A DNA stretch of 43,672 nucleotides from Amycolatopsis sp. MtRt-6 (GCF_017308975.1 NZ_JADWPD010000054.1:1-43672); one strand, 5' to 3'. Shown: positions 7,201 to 16,103, numbered from the stretch's first letter. Numbers and translations: made by a program. The notes: generated by a model not told the origin, from the letters alone.

Positions 7201-8462
7201 CCGCGGGCCCAGGGCAGGTACTCGCGGTTGATCTGGACCAGCGAGTCGGCGAGCGTGTCGGCCTTCGCGTACTGGCCGACCAGCGGGTGCGCGAGCAGGG
7301 CGTCGGCCACGCGGTCGCGGCCGCCCTTCAGCGCCGCCTCCAGGGCCAGGAACTCGTACGCCGTCGTCGCCGCGATGAGCCCGGCGAAGCGCTGCTCCAC
7401 CGGCGGCTGCGGGATCGGCGTGGCGCCCTTGGCGTCCACAGTGGACCGGGCTTCGATCACGGCGTCGTCCGGCAGGAACGGGAAGGTCCCGTCGTTGCGG
7501 ACGTTCACCACGTGCTCCTCGGCCGGGCCGCCGGCGGTCAGCGCGTGCACCAGCTGCACCGCGGCCTCGGAGTAGTACGCCCCGCCGCGCTTCTCCAGCG
7601 ACTCCGGCTTGGTCACCTGCTCCGGGTCGAGGTAGATCTTCAGCAGCTCTTCCTCGACGTCGGAGACGACGTCCGCGCGCGGCCGCTCGGTGCGCTGCTT
7701 GGTCACCTGCTCGTCGTGCGCGTAGAAGTACTTCAGGTAGTACGACGGCACGACGTTCATCCGCCGCAGCCACTGCTCCGGGACGCTGACCTCGCGGGAC
7801 AGGTAGTCCAGGTGCTCCGCCAGCAGCTCCGGCAGCCGGTCGACGCCGTCGACGAGCGCGCCGCGCTCCCAGCTCAGGTGGTTCAGCCCGGTGTGGACGA
7901 GCTTGACGTCGTCCGCGCCGACGCCCAGCAGCTTCCCGAACTGCCGCTGCAGGTTGATCGCGACGTTGCACAGCCCGACCGCGCGGTGGCCCTCGTTGAG
8001 CAGCGCCCGCGTCACGATGCCGACCGGGTTGGTGAAGTTGACGATCCACGTGTCGTCACCGGCGATCTTGCGGACGCGGTCGGCGATGTCCAGCACCACC
8101 GGCACCGTGCGCAGCGCCTTCGCCAGCCCGCCCGCGCCGGTCGTCTCCTGGCCGACGCAGCCGCAGGCGTGCGGGAACGTCTCGTCCGAGCGCCGCGCCC
8201 GCTGCCCGCCGACGCGCAGCTGGATCAGGACCGCGGACGCGCCGTCGACGCCTTCTTCGAGCGACTGCGTCGTCTTGATTCGCGCCCGGTGGCCGGCGTG
8301 GTCGAGCAACCGCTGGCTGAACCCGCCGACGGCTTCGACGCGGTAGGCGTCCGGGTCGACCAGCACGATCTCGTCGACGTCCAAAGTGGATCGGCGGCCG
8401 GCGATCCCGTCGATCAGCTCCGGCGTGTAGGTGGACCCGCCACCGACGACTGCCAGCTTCAT
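7197..8462 (-). CDS. Glycoside hydrolase family 4, 6-phospho-beta-glucosidase type
   Basis: 421 residues. The N-terminal NAD-binding loop VVGGGSTYTPELIDG (5-19), GQETTGAGG (104-112), NFTNPVG (142-148), the metal ligands Cys165 in GLCNVAIN and His195 in TGLNHLSW are all present. GH4 enzymes use NAD and a divalent metal to oxidise C3 and eliminate the glycoside; members of this subgroup cleave 6-phospho-beta-glucosides or diacetylchitobiose-6-phosphate. The start ATG (8462) overlaps the permease stop by four bases and its stop overlaps the kinase ATG. Whether it is specific for cellobiose-, chitobiose- or aryl-glucoside-phosphate cannot be decided here. Confidence 0.92.
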   Translation of the reverse strand: MKLAVVGGGSTYTPELIDGIAGRRSTLDVDEIVLVDPDAYRVEAVGGFSQRLLDHAGHRARIKTTQSLEEGVDGASAVLIQLRVGGQRARRSDETFPHACGCVGQETTGAGGLAKALRTVPVVLDIADRVRKIAGDDTWIVNFTNPVGIVTRALLNEGHRAVGLCNVAINLQRQFGKLLGVGADDVKLVHTGLNHLSWERGALVDGVDRLPELLAEHLDYLSREVSVPEQWLRRMNVVPSYYLKYFYAHDEQVTKQRTERPRADVVSDVEEELLKIYLDPEQVTKPESLEKRGGAYYSEAAVQLVHALTAGGPAEEHVVNVRNDGTFPFLPDDAVIEARSTVDAKGATPIPQPPVEQRFAGLIAATTAYEFLALEAALKGGRDRVADALLAHPLVGQYAKADTLADSLVQINREYLPWARG

Positions 8463-9349
8463 CCCTTGACCCCCGTGAATGTGATGCCCTTGACGAACGA
8501 CTTCTGCGCGAAGACGAACAGTACGATCACCGGCGCCATGATCAGCGCGGTCGCCGCCATCGTCATGTTCCACTCGACGTGGTGCATGCCGCGGAAGGAC
8601 GCGATGGCCAGCGAAAGCGGCCAGTGGTCCTGGTTTTCGCCGGTGTAGAGCAGCGGCCCGAAGTAGTCGTTCCAGGTGAACAGGAAGCAGAACATGGCGG
8701 TGGCCGCGATGCCGGGCTTGGCCATCGGGATCAGCACCCGGTACATGGCCTGGAACTCGGTGCAGCCGTCGATCTTCGCCGCTTCGAGGTAGTCCTTCGG
8801 AATCGTCAAGAAGAACTGGCGGAGCAGGAAGATCGAGAACGCGTCGAAGAAGAAGTAGGGCACGATCAGCGGAACCAGCGTGCCGGTGAGGCCCATCCGC
8901 ACCCACAGGTCGTACAGCGGGACGACGGTGACCTGCGGCGGCAGCAGCATCGCCGCCACCGTCAGCATGAAGAACAGGTTCTGCCCGCGCCACTTGAGCT
9001 TCGCCAGCGCGTACGCCGCCGGGATCGCCGAAAGCAGCGCACCGACCGTCGCCAGCGCCGAATACAGCAGGCTGTTGCCGAAGTATTCGAGCAGCGGCGC
9101 CTTCTGGAACACCTTGACGAAGTTCTCGAAGTGCCACTCGGTCGGCCACAGGCTCGCCGTCATGGCCTGGTCGCTCTTCATCACCGCGGTCAGGAAGACG
9201 AACAGCAGCGGCAGCAGGAAGATCACGCCGAGCGCGATCCCGATCGCGTGGGTGGCGATGAAGGACAGCCGCTTGTCCCAGTTCCGCTTGAACCGCACCT
9301 TCGGCGGTACGCCCGCCGCACGCTGCGGCGCTTCGGCCACGGCGGTCAT
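8459..9349 (-). CDS. ABC sugar transporter permease, MalG-type
   Basis: 296 residues, six membrane segments, and the cytoplasmic EAA loop EAAKIDGCTEFQAMYRVLIP (from residue 189) that contacts the ATPase. It pairs with the MalF-type permease just upstream; the two overlap by ATGA. Together with the lipoprotein they form a CUT1-family importer for oligosaccharides. No ATP-binding gene is in the operon, as is common in actinomycetes, where one MsiK-like ATPase serves many importers. Confidence 0.93.
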   Translation of the reverse strand: MTAVAEAPQRAAGVPPKVRFKRNWDKRLSFIATHAIGIALGVIFLLPLLFVFLTAVMKSDQAMTASLWPTEWHFENFVKVFQKAPLLEYFGNSLLYSALATVGALLSAIPAAYALAKLKWRGQNLFFMLTVAAMLLPPQVTVVPLYDLWVRMGLTGTLVPLIVPYFFFDAFSIFLLRQFFLTIPKDYLEAAKIDGCTEFQAMYRVLIPMAKPGIAATAMFCFLFTWNDYFGPLLYTGENQDHWPLSLAIASFRGMHHVEWNMTMAATALIMAPVIVLFVFAQKSFVKGITFTGVKG

Positions 9350-10329
9350 GCGCCCTCCTCCTGGTGCTGGGACTTCCGCAGCTGCCGCACGAGAATCCAG
9401 GTGAAACCCGACGACACGATGAACAGCAGCACCGCCATCGCGGCCGCGTAACCCATGTTGAAGTAGCGGAAGCCCTGGACGTACAGCCAGATCGGGTAGG
9501 TCAGCGTCGAGTTCTGCGGCGCGCCGATGAGCTTCGAGTTGCCGGCGACGTCCGCGGTGCCCGCGCTTGCGGAGGCCGCCACGATCGCCTGGGTGAAGAA
9601 CTGCAGGGCGTAGATGATCGAGTTGACCACGCCGAACAGCAGCACCGGCGAGATCGACGGCAGCGTCACGTGCCAGAACCGGCGGATCGGGCCGGCCCCG
9701 TCGAGCTCGGCGGCCTCGTACTGCTCGGCGGGGACGTCCAGCAGCGCGGCCAGGATGATGATCATCAGCTCGCCGGAGCCCCACAGCGCCAGCAGCGTCA
9801 GCGCGGGCTTCGACGTCTCCGGGCTGTTGAACCAGAGCGGGCCGTCGACGCCGACGAGCCGCAGGAACCGGTTGACCGGGCCGAACTCCGGGTTGAACAC
9901 GAAGACGAACGCCAGCGTGGCGGCGGCGGGCGGGGCGAGCGCCGGCAGGTAGCAGAGGGTACGGACCAGGCCGACACCCGACTTGAGCCGGGAGATCACC
10001 GACGCGATGCCGAGGGAGAACACCACGCGGCAGACCGTCAGCACGACCACCAGCCACAGCGTGTTGTACGCGGCCGTGCCGACGAGCGGCTCGGTGGTGA
10101 ACATCCGGACGTAGTTGTCGAAGCCGATGAACTGCGGCGGGTTGATCAGGTCGTAGCGGGTGAAGGAGTAGTAGACGGTGGCGATCAGCGGGTAGCCGAA
10201 GAAGATGAGGAACCCGAGGAACGCCGGGGCCATGAAGAACAGGACGGTCCGGCGGCGCTTGGCCCGGCGGGCCCCCGCCCGCACCTTCGCGGGTGCGGAC
10301 GGGGAAGCCTTTTCGGCGAGCGTCGTCAT
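9346..10329 (-). CDS. ABC sugar transporter permease, MalF-type
   Basis: 327 residues. A basic N-terminus (RRAKRRR, 21-27) precedes the first membrane segment (about 29-52). The ATPase-coupling loop is EAAELDGAGPIRRFWHVTLP from residue 205. It is the first permease after the binding protein, overlapping it by ATGA at 10326-10329, and partners the MalG-type subunit. The ancestral start is supported by this overlap. Confidence 0.93.
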   Translation of the reverse strand: MTTLAEKASPSAPAKVRAGARRAKRRRTVLFFMAPAFLGFLIFFGYPLIATVYYSFTRYDLINPPQFIGFDNYVRMFTTEPLVGTAAYNTLWLVVVLTVCRVVFSLGIASVISRLKSGVGLVRTLCYLPALAPPAAATLAFVFVFNPEFGPVNRFLRLVGVDGPLWFNSPETSKPALTLLALWGSGELMIIILAALLDVPAEQYEAAELDGAGPIRRFWHVTLPSISPVLLFGVVNSIIYALQFFTQAIVAASASAGTADVAGNSKLIGAPQNSTLTYPIWLYVQGFRYFNMGYAAAMAVLLFIVSSGFTWILVRQLRKSQHQEEGA

Positions 10330-11684
10330 CCGCCGGCGCCCTTCTGCTTCAGTTCGTCGTTGACCTGCGCGTCGACCTTCGCCAAGCCCGCGGTCAGGTC
10401 GGGCACCGCACCGGCCTGCCACTTCTCGGCGAAGTCGTTGACCGCCTTGAGGTGCGCGTCGCCGATCGGGGTGGTCTGGTTGGCGACCAGCTTGCCGCTG
10501 TCGTAGATGTCGAGGAACGTCTTGAACTGTGGCTGCAGGTCCAGCCGCGGCGAGGTCAGCGCCGCCTTGGTGCTGGGCACGTTCTTCAGGCCGTTGGCCA
10601 TGTCCACCAGGGTGTCGGTGTCCAGGGTGACCTGCTTGATCAGCTCCCAGGCGGCGCCGGGGTTCTTGGCGCCCTTGGGGATCGCGATGATCGTGCCGGT
10701 GGTGAAGCCGCCGCCGTAGTGGTCGGCCATGGTGTCGAGCACCGGCGCGGGCGCGGTGGCGTAGTTGAGCGTCGGCGCCTGGTCCTTGAGGAACGCGGTG
10801 CGGAACTCGCCGTCGTAGATCATCGCCAGCTTGCCCTTGTGGAAGCCGTTGTCGGCGGAGTACTCGTCGCCGAGGCCGGCCTTGAACTGCTCGACCTTGT
10901 CGTGGCCGCCGAGGAAGTCGATCATCTTCTTCTGGAACTCGAACATCGCCTTCCAACCGGGGTTGCTCGCGAGGTCCGACTTGCCGTCCGGGCCGAGGAA
11001 CGGCGCGCCGAAGTTGGGCGCCCAGTACTGGGCCTGGTTGGCGTAGAACGGCATCGAGGGCAGGAAGCCGGCGACCTTGATGGAGCCGTCCGGGTTGAAC
11101 TCGGTGAGCTTCTTGGCGTCCTCGAACCACTCGGTGGTGGTCTTCGGCGGCGAGGTGATGCCCTTCGCCGCGAACATGTCCTTGTTGTAGTAGAGCCCGT
11201 AGACGTCGGCGAGCATCGGCATCGCGCACCGCTTGCCCTGGTACTCGGTGTAGTTGCGGACCGCCTCGGGGATCTGGTTGAGGTCGATCTTGTCGCGGTC
11301 GATGTAGGGCTTGAGATCCTGGAAACTGCCGGTGGAGCACCAGGCGCCGAGGTTGTCGGTGTAGAAGGAGATCGCGACGTCGGGCGGGTTGCCGCCGCGG
11401 ATCGACTGGGTGAGCTTGTCGTCGTCCTGGTTGCCCTCGTGCTTGATCTCGATGTTGGGGAACTTGGCCTTGAGCTTGTTGAGGCCCGCCGTCACCACGC
11501 CGTACTCGCGGTCGGTGAACTTGGAGTACACGGTGAGCGTGAGCTTGTCGTCCTTGCCGGGCGCGGCGGCCGCGTCACCCCCGCTCGGGGCGGCGGCGCC
11601 GGAACAGGCGCTGGTCAGCAGGACGGACGCCGCGGCGGCGGCCACGAGCAGTGCGCCACGGCGGGTCCGGGTGGTCGGGGGCAT
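10326..11684 (-). CDS. Extracellular sugar-binding lipoprotein of the ABC importer
   Basis: 452 residues. A lipoprotein signal (basic TRTRRG, hydrophobic stretch, lipobox LTSAC with Cys27) anchors it outside the membrane. The mature part is a type-1 solute-binding fold with features such as YGLYYNKDMFAAKG and KGKLAMIYDGEFR. It delivers a sugar, probably a beta-linked oligosaccharide given the GH4 enzyme, to the two permeases. ATG 11684 was preferred to the in-frame ATG five codons upstream because the repeated AGGAGG lies between them at a proper distance. The gap to the ROK gene is only 11 bases. Confidence 0.92.
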   Translation of the reverse strand: MPPTTRTRRGALLVAAAAASVLLTSACSGAAAPSGGDAAAAPGKDDKLTLTVYSKFTDREYGVVTAGLNKLKAKFPNIEIKHEGNQDDDKLTQSIRGGNPPDVAISFYTDNLGAWCSTGSFQDLKPYIDRDKIDLNQIPEAVRNYTEYQGKRCAMPMLADVYGLYYNKDMFAAKGITSPPKTTTEWFEDAKKLTEFNPDGSIKVAGFLPSMPFYANQAQYWAPNFGAPFLGPDGKSDLASNPGWKAMFEFQKKMIDFLGGHDKVEQFKAGLGDEYSADNGFHKGKLAMIYDGEFRTAFLKDQAPTLNYATAPAPVLDTMADHYGGGFTTGTIIAIPKGAKNPGAAWELIKQVTLDTDTLVDMANGLKNVPSTKAALTSPRLDLQPQFKTFLDIYDSGKLVANQTTPIGDAHLKAVNDFAEKWQAGAVPDLTAGLAKVDAQVNDELKQKGAGG

Positions 11685-11695
11685 GGCCCTCCTCC

Positions 11696-12928
11696 TCATC
11701 GGTCGGGGCTGGTCGATCGGGGACGGGTGCTGTCGCCCTCGGGCCGGCGCGACCCGAGGAGCGTGGGGGTGACGACGCCGAAGACGTCCTCACGGGTGGT
11801 CGCGAGCGCGGACTGCAGCGCGCCCGCCCGGACGGCGTTGCCCTGCACGGAAGCGCAGCCGACGGGCGTGCGCGGCAGGACGAGTTCGTGCAGCTTCTCC
11901 TGGACCAGCGCGGCGAACTCCTCGCCGCCGGCCCGGCTGGTGTCACCGCAGAGGAGCACGAGCTGCGGATCGGCGACGGCGACGAGGTTGGCGACGCCAC
12001 CGGCGACCCGCTTGGCGAGGTCGTGCCGGAAGGGGTGGTGCGGTTCGGTCTTCGCCACGGCGTCCCAGGCGGTGGCGGCTTCGATGCCGTGCGCGGCGGC
12101 GAGCCGGCAGATGGCGGGTGAGTCGACGAGGTTGCCGAACCGGGCGCCGGCCTCGGGCCAGACGTCACCGGTGTCCTTGGTGGCGGGATCGGGCACGCGC
12201 ATCCAGTCGATCTCGCCGCCCCCGCCGGTGGCGCCGCGCAGCAGCCGCCGTCCGATGACGACGGCACCGCCGACGCCTTCGGACAGCCAGACCATGACGA
12301 AGTCGTCGACGTCCTGGGCCATCCCGACGGTCATCTCCTCGACGGCGACCAGGTTGACGTCGTTCTCGATGAGGACGTCGACGCCGAGTTCGTCGCTGAG
12401 TTTCTGCGGGACGTCGAAGCCGAGCCAGCCGGGGATGTGCGGCGCGGAGGAGAGCAGCCCGGTCCGCGGATCGAACGCCCCCTGCGCGCCGATCACGACG
12501 TGGGCCAGGTCTTGCCGTTCGATGCCCGCTTCTTCGGCGACCTTCTGGAGTGCGTCCCCGAAGGCCCCGACGACGTCGGCACCGGCGTGCACGGGCAGCG
12601 GCGTCCGGTACTCGGCGAGCACGACCCCGGCGACATCGGCGACGACGAAGTCGGCCACGTGCGGCGTCAGATCGACGGCGGCGACGAAGGCGAGGCCGCC
12701 GTTGGCCGCCCAGAGCTGGGCGCGGGGTCCCCTGCCGCCACCTCTGACGCCGGCCTTCATGACGAGGTTGTCCTGTTCGAGCCGGGTGAGCAGCTGGGCG
12801 GTGGCGGGCTTGGAGAGCCCGATGGCGAGCTCGAGTTCGGCCCGCGTCAGGGGGCCCTCCCGCAGGAGGACCTCGATGGCGGCGCGGTCGTTGATCTCGC
12901 GCAGCATCCGCGGGCTACCGGCTCGCAC
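11696..12928 (-). CDS. ROK-family transcriptional repressor of the sugar operon
   Basis: 410 residues: an N-terminal winged helix-turn-helix (about 8-65, LTRAELELAIGLSKPATAQLLTRL) fused to a ROK sugar-kinase-like fold with HIPGW, ENDVNLVAVEE and GVGGAVV. The usual ROK zinc motif CxCGxxGCxE is not present after GGEIDW, so the effector site may differ from NagC/Mlc. It is the first gene of the operon (start GTG 12928 with GGGAGG upstream), so it likely controls itself and the five downstream genes, with the imported sugar or its phosphate as inducer. Confidence 0.88.
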   Translation of the reverse strand: MRAGSPRMLREINDRAAIEVLLREGPLTRAELELAIGLSKPATAQLLTRLEQDNLVMKAGVRGGGRGPRAQLWAANGGLAFVAAVDLTPHVADFVVADVAGVVLAEYRTPLPVHAGADVVGAFGDALQKVAEEAGIERQDLAHVVIGAQGAFDPRTGLLSSAPHIPGWLGFDVPQKLSDELGVDVLIENDVNLVAVEEMTVGMAQDVDDFVMVWLSEGVGGAVVIGRRLLRGATGGGGEIDWMRVPDPATKDTGDVWPEAGARFGNLVDSPAICRLAAAHGIEAATAWDAVAKTEPHHPFRHDLAKRVAGGVANLVAVADPQLVLLCGDTSRAGGEEFAALVQEKLHELVLPRTPVGCASVQGNAVRAGALQSALATTREDVFGVVTPTLLGSRRPEGDSTRPRSTSPDR

Positions 12929-12941
12929 GCGTCCCTCCCGG

Positions 12942-12962
12942 ACTTAATTAGGATACTTTACA
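12942..12962. promoter_or_regulatory. AT-rich promoter/operator candidate before the ROK operon
   Basis: ACTTAATTAGGATACTTTAC is the only AT-rich stretch in the 200 bases between the ROK gene and the rightward unknown gene, and it lies 14 bases upstream of the ROK start. Position and composition suit the -10 region plus operator. No clean palindrome is visible, so the exact site is uncertain. The rest of 12963-13128 shows nothing I can name. Confidence 0.45.
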
Positions 12963-13128
12963 GACGGTTTCCGGCGACTGTAGTGAGCCGGGGCACAGCC
13001 GTCAACGGTCTCGTGAAACGGCGAGGTAACGCTTGAGCGGGCGTTGGGCCAGGTAGCGGGCGTACCAGTGAACGATTTGCGCCGGTCTTTCCCGGCCGGT
13101 CAGCGAATTTCGGGTTGCGGCGCCGGGG

Positions 13129-13605
13129 ATGCTGGTCTTCGTGGACGTCGTGGCGCAGCGGGTGCGGACCACCTGGACCAAGCGGTCCCGGGGTGGCCCG
13201 GCAGCGGCTGTGCGCCACCGCGTGCCGGTCGCGTTTCCCCTGCCGCCGGGCGTGGGGCTGCACGAGGTGCAGGCCGACGAGTCGACCGGCTTCGAGCCGC
13301 GGTTCAGGGTGCGGCCTCTTGCCGAGCTGGGCGGTGTCCTGCTCCGGGAGGCGTCCACCGGGCTGTCAGTGCAGGTGGAGCCGGCCGCGATGAGCTGGCC
13401 GAACCGGGAGTGGCGGCCGGAACCGGTCCACCTCCGGCCGGGCGAGTGGCTGCGCTGGCAGATCAACTACCGCTTCGGCTCGACCTGCGAGTGCGGCAGC
13501 GACTGGAGCTACCGGCTGGACACCCTGAACCTGGCGTACGGCGGCCCGGTGGACTTCACGGGCAAGCCGACCCGCTCGGTGACCGAACTCGCCGACCTGC
13601 GCTGA
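13129..13605 (+). CDS. Hypothetical protein, 158 residues, unknown family
   Basis: I do not recognise a family. The ATG at 13129 follows a GGGG run (13125-13128) too close to be an ideal ribosome-binding site, so the start is uncertain. The protein has no membrane segment or signal peptide and is Trp/Arg-rich, with alternating hydrophobic stretches suggesting beta structure. The best-ordered part is WQINYRFGSTCECGSDWSYR (residues 110-129) with a Cys-x-Cys pair (120, 122). Codon use is normal for the window and the antisense frames look worse. It stands alone, divergent from the ROK operon and convergent with nudC, and is followed 13 bases after its stop by a copy of the 87-bp palindromic repeat. 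Confidence 0.6.
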   Translation: MLVFVDVVAQRVRTTWTKRSRGGPAAAVRHRVPVAFPLPPGVGLHEVQADESTGFEPRFRVRPLAELGGVLLREASTGLSVQVEPAAMSWPNREWRPEPVHLRPGEWLRWQINYRFGSTCECGSDWSYRLDTLNLAYGGPVDFTGKPTRSVTELADLR

Positions 13606-13618
13606 AGGCACCGCAACA

Positions 13619-13705
13619 AGCGCCCCAATGTGGCCTTGGTTGCGTTCAACGCACCCAAGGTGGCCTTCGGTGCGGTCAACGCACCGAAGGCCACCGTGGG
13701 GCGCT
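13619..13705. repeat. Palindromic intergenic repeat, family A copy 1
   Basis: 87 bp between convergent stop codons (13605 rightward, 13711 leftward). It begins AGCGCCCCAATGTGGCCTT and ends in the near-complement of that. Internally it has two direct units 30 bp apart and an inverted third. The central hairpin has 13-bp arms (GGCCTTCGGTGCG at 13662-13674 and its complement) around a 5-base loop. Two other copies lie at 22339 and 41146, also between convergent genes. It may act as a two-way terminator or mRNA-end protector. Confidence 0.9.
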
Positions 13706-13710
13706 CGGGC

Positions 13711-14724
13711 CTACTCCTCCGCGTCCGCCCAGGCCTTGAGCATCACGCGGGCTATCGATGAGTTGCCCGGCAGGATGATCTCCGCCGCCCCGTCGGCGAT
13801 CGGCGTGGGCTTCGCAGCGCGGCCCGCGCTGTTCTCGAACGCCGCCCGGACCTCGGCCCGCGACACCCACAGCGCCTCTTCGATCTCGCCGTCCGCCGGG
13901 GTCAGGGGCAGCGACCGGTCCGCGCGGGCCGCGAACCCCAGCATGATCGACCGTGGGAACGGCCACGGCTGGCTGCCCAGGTACCGGACGTCCGAAACCA
14001 AAGCGCCCACCTCTTCGCGGATCTCCCGGACCACGCACGCCTCGAGGGACTCCCCCGCCTCGACGAACCCCGCCAGCACCGAATACCGCCCGGCCGGCCA
14101 GATCGGCTGGCGCGCCAGCAGTACGTGCGAACCGTTCGTTCCCTCAAAAGAATGGACCAGGCAGATCACCGCCGGGTCCGTGCGGGGGTACTCCTCGCGG
14201 CCGCAGCCCGTGCACTTGCTCGCCCAGCCGAACTGGACCAGGTCCGTCTCGCTCCCGCAGCGCGTGCAGAACTTCGCCTGACGCCGCCAGAAGCGCAACG
14301 CCTGCGCCGTCGTGAAGAGCCCCGCCGACGTGTCGTCCAGGAGGTCGCCGTAGCCGCGCAGCTCGACCCAGACCTCGCCGTCCGCGCGCGGGACCTCCTC
14401 CACGAAGCCCCAGCTGCCCGCCATCTTGACCGTGTCGGCCTCGCCCGACGGCCCGCCCGGCACCGACCAGTAGTCGACGTCCTGCCACTCGCCGAGGAAC
14501 ACCGCGTCCGCGGGCGGCGACGCGCCGAAGTCGACCGCCTTGCGGAACGCCAGCGTCGACGTGCCCTCGACGACCGGCGTGCGCCCGGTGTCGTCCAGGA
14601 GGACGACCCGGGCGTCGGCCCAGCGCGACGTCAGCCGCGCGGGGTTGGTGCGCAAGCCTTCCTGGCGGTCCACTGTGGACCGGGACAGGGTCGGCAGGGC
14701 ACCGAGGGTGAACGGGACGGACAT
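13711..14724 (-). CDS. nudC: NAD(H) diphosphatase NudC
   Basis: 337 residues. Zinc ribbon Cys153-x2-Cys156 and Cys171-x2-Cys174, then EEYPRTDPAVI, a Nudix box with GESLEACVVREIREEVG (224-240) and the NADH-pyrophosphatase signature SQPWPFP (251-257). The enzyme splits NAD(H) into NMN(H) and AMP and, in characterised bacteria, removes NAD caps from RNA. The start ATG shares one base with the stop of the M16-like gene (TGATG at 14722-14726), so it is probably the last gene of that transcript. In M. tuberculosis nudC neighbours uvrD2; here it is tied to peptidase genes. Confidence 0.95.
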   Translation of the reverse strand: MSVPFTLGALPTLSRSTVDRQEGLRTNPARLTSRWADARVVLLDDTGRTPVVEGTSTLAFRKAVDFGASPPADAVFLGEWQDVDYWSVPGGPSGEADTVKMAGSWGFVEEVPRADGEVWVELRGYGDLLDDTSAGLFTTAQALRFWRRQAKFCTRCGSETDLVQFGWASKCTGCGREEYPRTDPAVICLVHSFEGTNGSHVLLARQPIWPAGRYSVLAGFVEAGESLEACVVREIREEVGALVSDVRYLGSQPWPFPRSIMLGFAARADRSLPLTPADGEIEEALWVSRAEVRAAFENSAGRAAKPTPIADGAAEIILPGNSSIARVMLKAWADAEE

Positions 14725-16103
14725 CAGGCGGGCTCGCCCACGACGACGTCGCCGAGCGCCAGGAGCTTGCGCTCGAGCACCGCCGCGTCGCCGACCACCA
14801 CGCCCGTGAACCGCTTCGGCGCGAAGTACTTCAGCGCCGCTTCGGCGACCTCGTCGGCGGTCACCGCCGCCACCCGCGCCGGGTGCTCGTTCAGCCACTC
14901 CAGGCCGAGCCCGGTCGACGCCAGCGCCAGCACCTGGCCCGCCAGCCCGGCCTGCGACGACGTCGACGTCAGCAGTGAGCCGATCGCGTACTGCCGCACC
15001 GACTCCAGCTCGTCGCCCGCCGGCGGGACCTGGCCGAGGCGGCCCAGCTCGTAGCGGGTCTCCAGCAGCGCCGGGGCGGTCGCGTCGGTCGCGGTGTCCG
15101 CGTCGACGTTGACCACCGCCGTGCCGTCGGTGAACTCGAACCCCGAGTGCGCGGAGTACGTGTACCCCTTGTTCTCGCGGATGTTCTCCACCAGCCGCGA
15201 CGAGAAGTACCCGCCGTAAGCCAGGTTCGCCAGCTGCAGCGCCGCGTAACCCGGGTCCGTGCGCGGGACCGTCTGCGCCGAGAGCCGGATCTGCGACTGC
15301 ACCGCACCCGCGCGCGGCACCAGCAGCACGCTCGGCCCGGTCAGGTCGGGCAACGGCGGCAGCCGCACGGCGGAGCGGTCCGACGCCCAGCCGCCGAGCA
15401 CCTTCTCCAGCTCCCCGATCACTCCGGCCGGGTCCAGGTCGCCGACCAGCACCATCACCGAGCCGCGCGGCAGCACCGACGCCTGGTGCAGCGCGCGGAC
15501 CTGCTCCGGCGTCACGACCGCGACGTCTTCGGCGCGCGGGACCTCACGGGTCGCCGGGTGGTCGCCGTAGCGGTGCTTCTGCAGGGCCTCGCGCGCGATC
15601 GTGCGCGGCTGGGTGCGGGAGACGGCGATCCGCTCGACCAGCCGCTCCTTTTCGCGGGCGATCTCCTCGTCCGCGTACGTCGCCCCGGTGAGGACGTCGC
15701 CGAGCACGTCGAGGAACGTCGGCAGCTTGCCGGCCAGCGCGGACCCGGTCAGCACCAGGCGCTCCGGGTCGACGCCGGCGCCGATGTCGCCGCCGATCAG
15801 CGCCAGCTCGGCGTCGATCTCGATGCGGTTGCGGCGGGCGGTGCCGGTGAGGATCGTCTCGGCGAGCACCTCGGCCGTGGCCGGGTGCAGGGCGTCGTCG
15901 CCCGCGAACGGGATCCACAGCCGCGCCTCGACCATCGGCACGGTCGCCTTGCGCACGGCCAGCACGCGCAGGCCGTTCGCCAGCGTGGTGTCCACATGGG
16001 ACAGGTCGGCGGCGGCCCGCTGCTCGCCGAGCGGCGGCAGCGGCCGCGGCCCCCGCGCGGTGCGGCCGATCTCCTCCGCGCTGCGGTGCGTTGCTGAAGT
16101 CAC
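14724..16103 (-). CDS. M16B peptidase-like protein without the HxxEH zinc motif
   Basis: 459 residues with two M16 halves; the C-terminal half has LANLAYGGYFSSRLVENIRE and NKGYTYSAHSGF, typical of the family. At the place where active members have HxxEH it reads FAGDDALHPATAEVLAETIL, so it cannot bind zinc in the standard way. It overlaps the active M16 gene by GTGA (16100-16103). By analogy with two-subunit M16B peptidases it should be the non-catalytic partner that supplies the second half of the chamber and the substrate-binding arginine/tyrosine region. Confidence 0.88.
   Translation of the reverse strand: MTSATHRSAEEIGRTARGPRPLPPLGEQRAAADLSHVDTTLANGLRVLAVRKATVPMVEARLWIPFAGDDALHPATAEVLAETILTGTARRNRIEIDAELALIGGDIGAGVDPERLVLTGSALAGKLPTFLDVLGDVLTGATYADEEIAREKERLVERIAVSRTQPRTIAREALQKHRYGDHPATREVPRAEDVAVVTPEQVRALHQASVLPRGSVMVLVGDLDPAGVIGELEKVLGGWASDRSAVRLPPLPDLTGPSVLLVPRAGAVQSQIRLSAQTVPRTDPGYAALQLANLAYGGYFSSRLVENIRENKGYTYSAHSGFEFTDGTAVVNVDADTATDATAPALLETRYELGRLGQVPPAGDELESVRQYAIGSLLTSTSSQAGLAGQVLALASTGLGLEWLNEHPARVAAVTADEVAEAALKYFAPKRFTGVVVGDAAVLERKLLALGDVVVGEPA

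Noticed and set aside
13002..13110. Possible small minus-strand protein ending IVHWYARYLAQRPLKRYLAVSRDR
   Set aside because: The stretch reads like protein, but no start codon with a ribosome-binding site was found and the frame overlaps the start of the 13129 gene.
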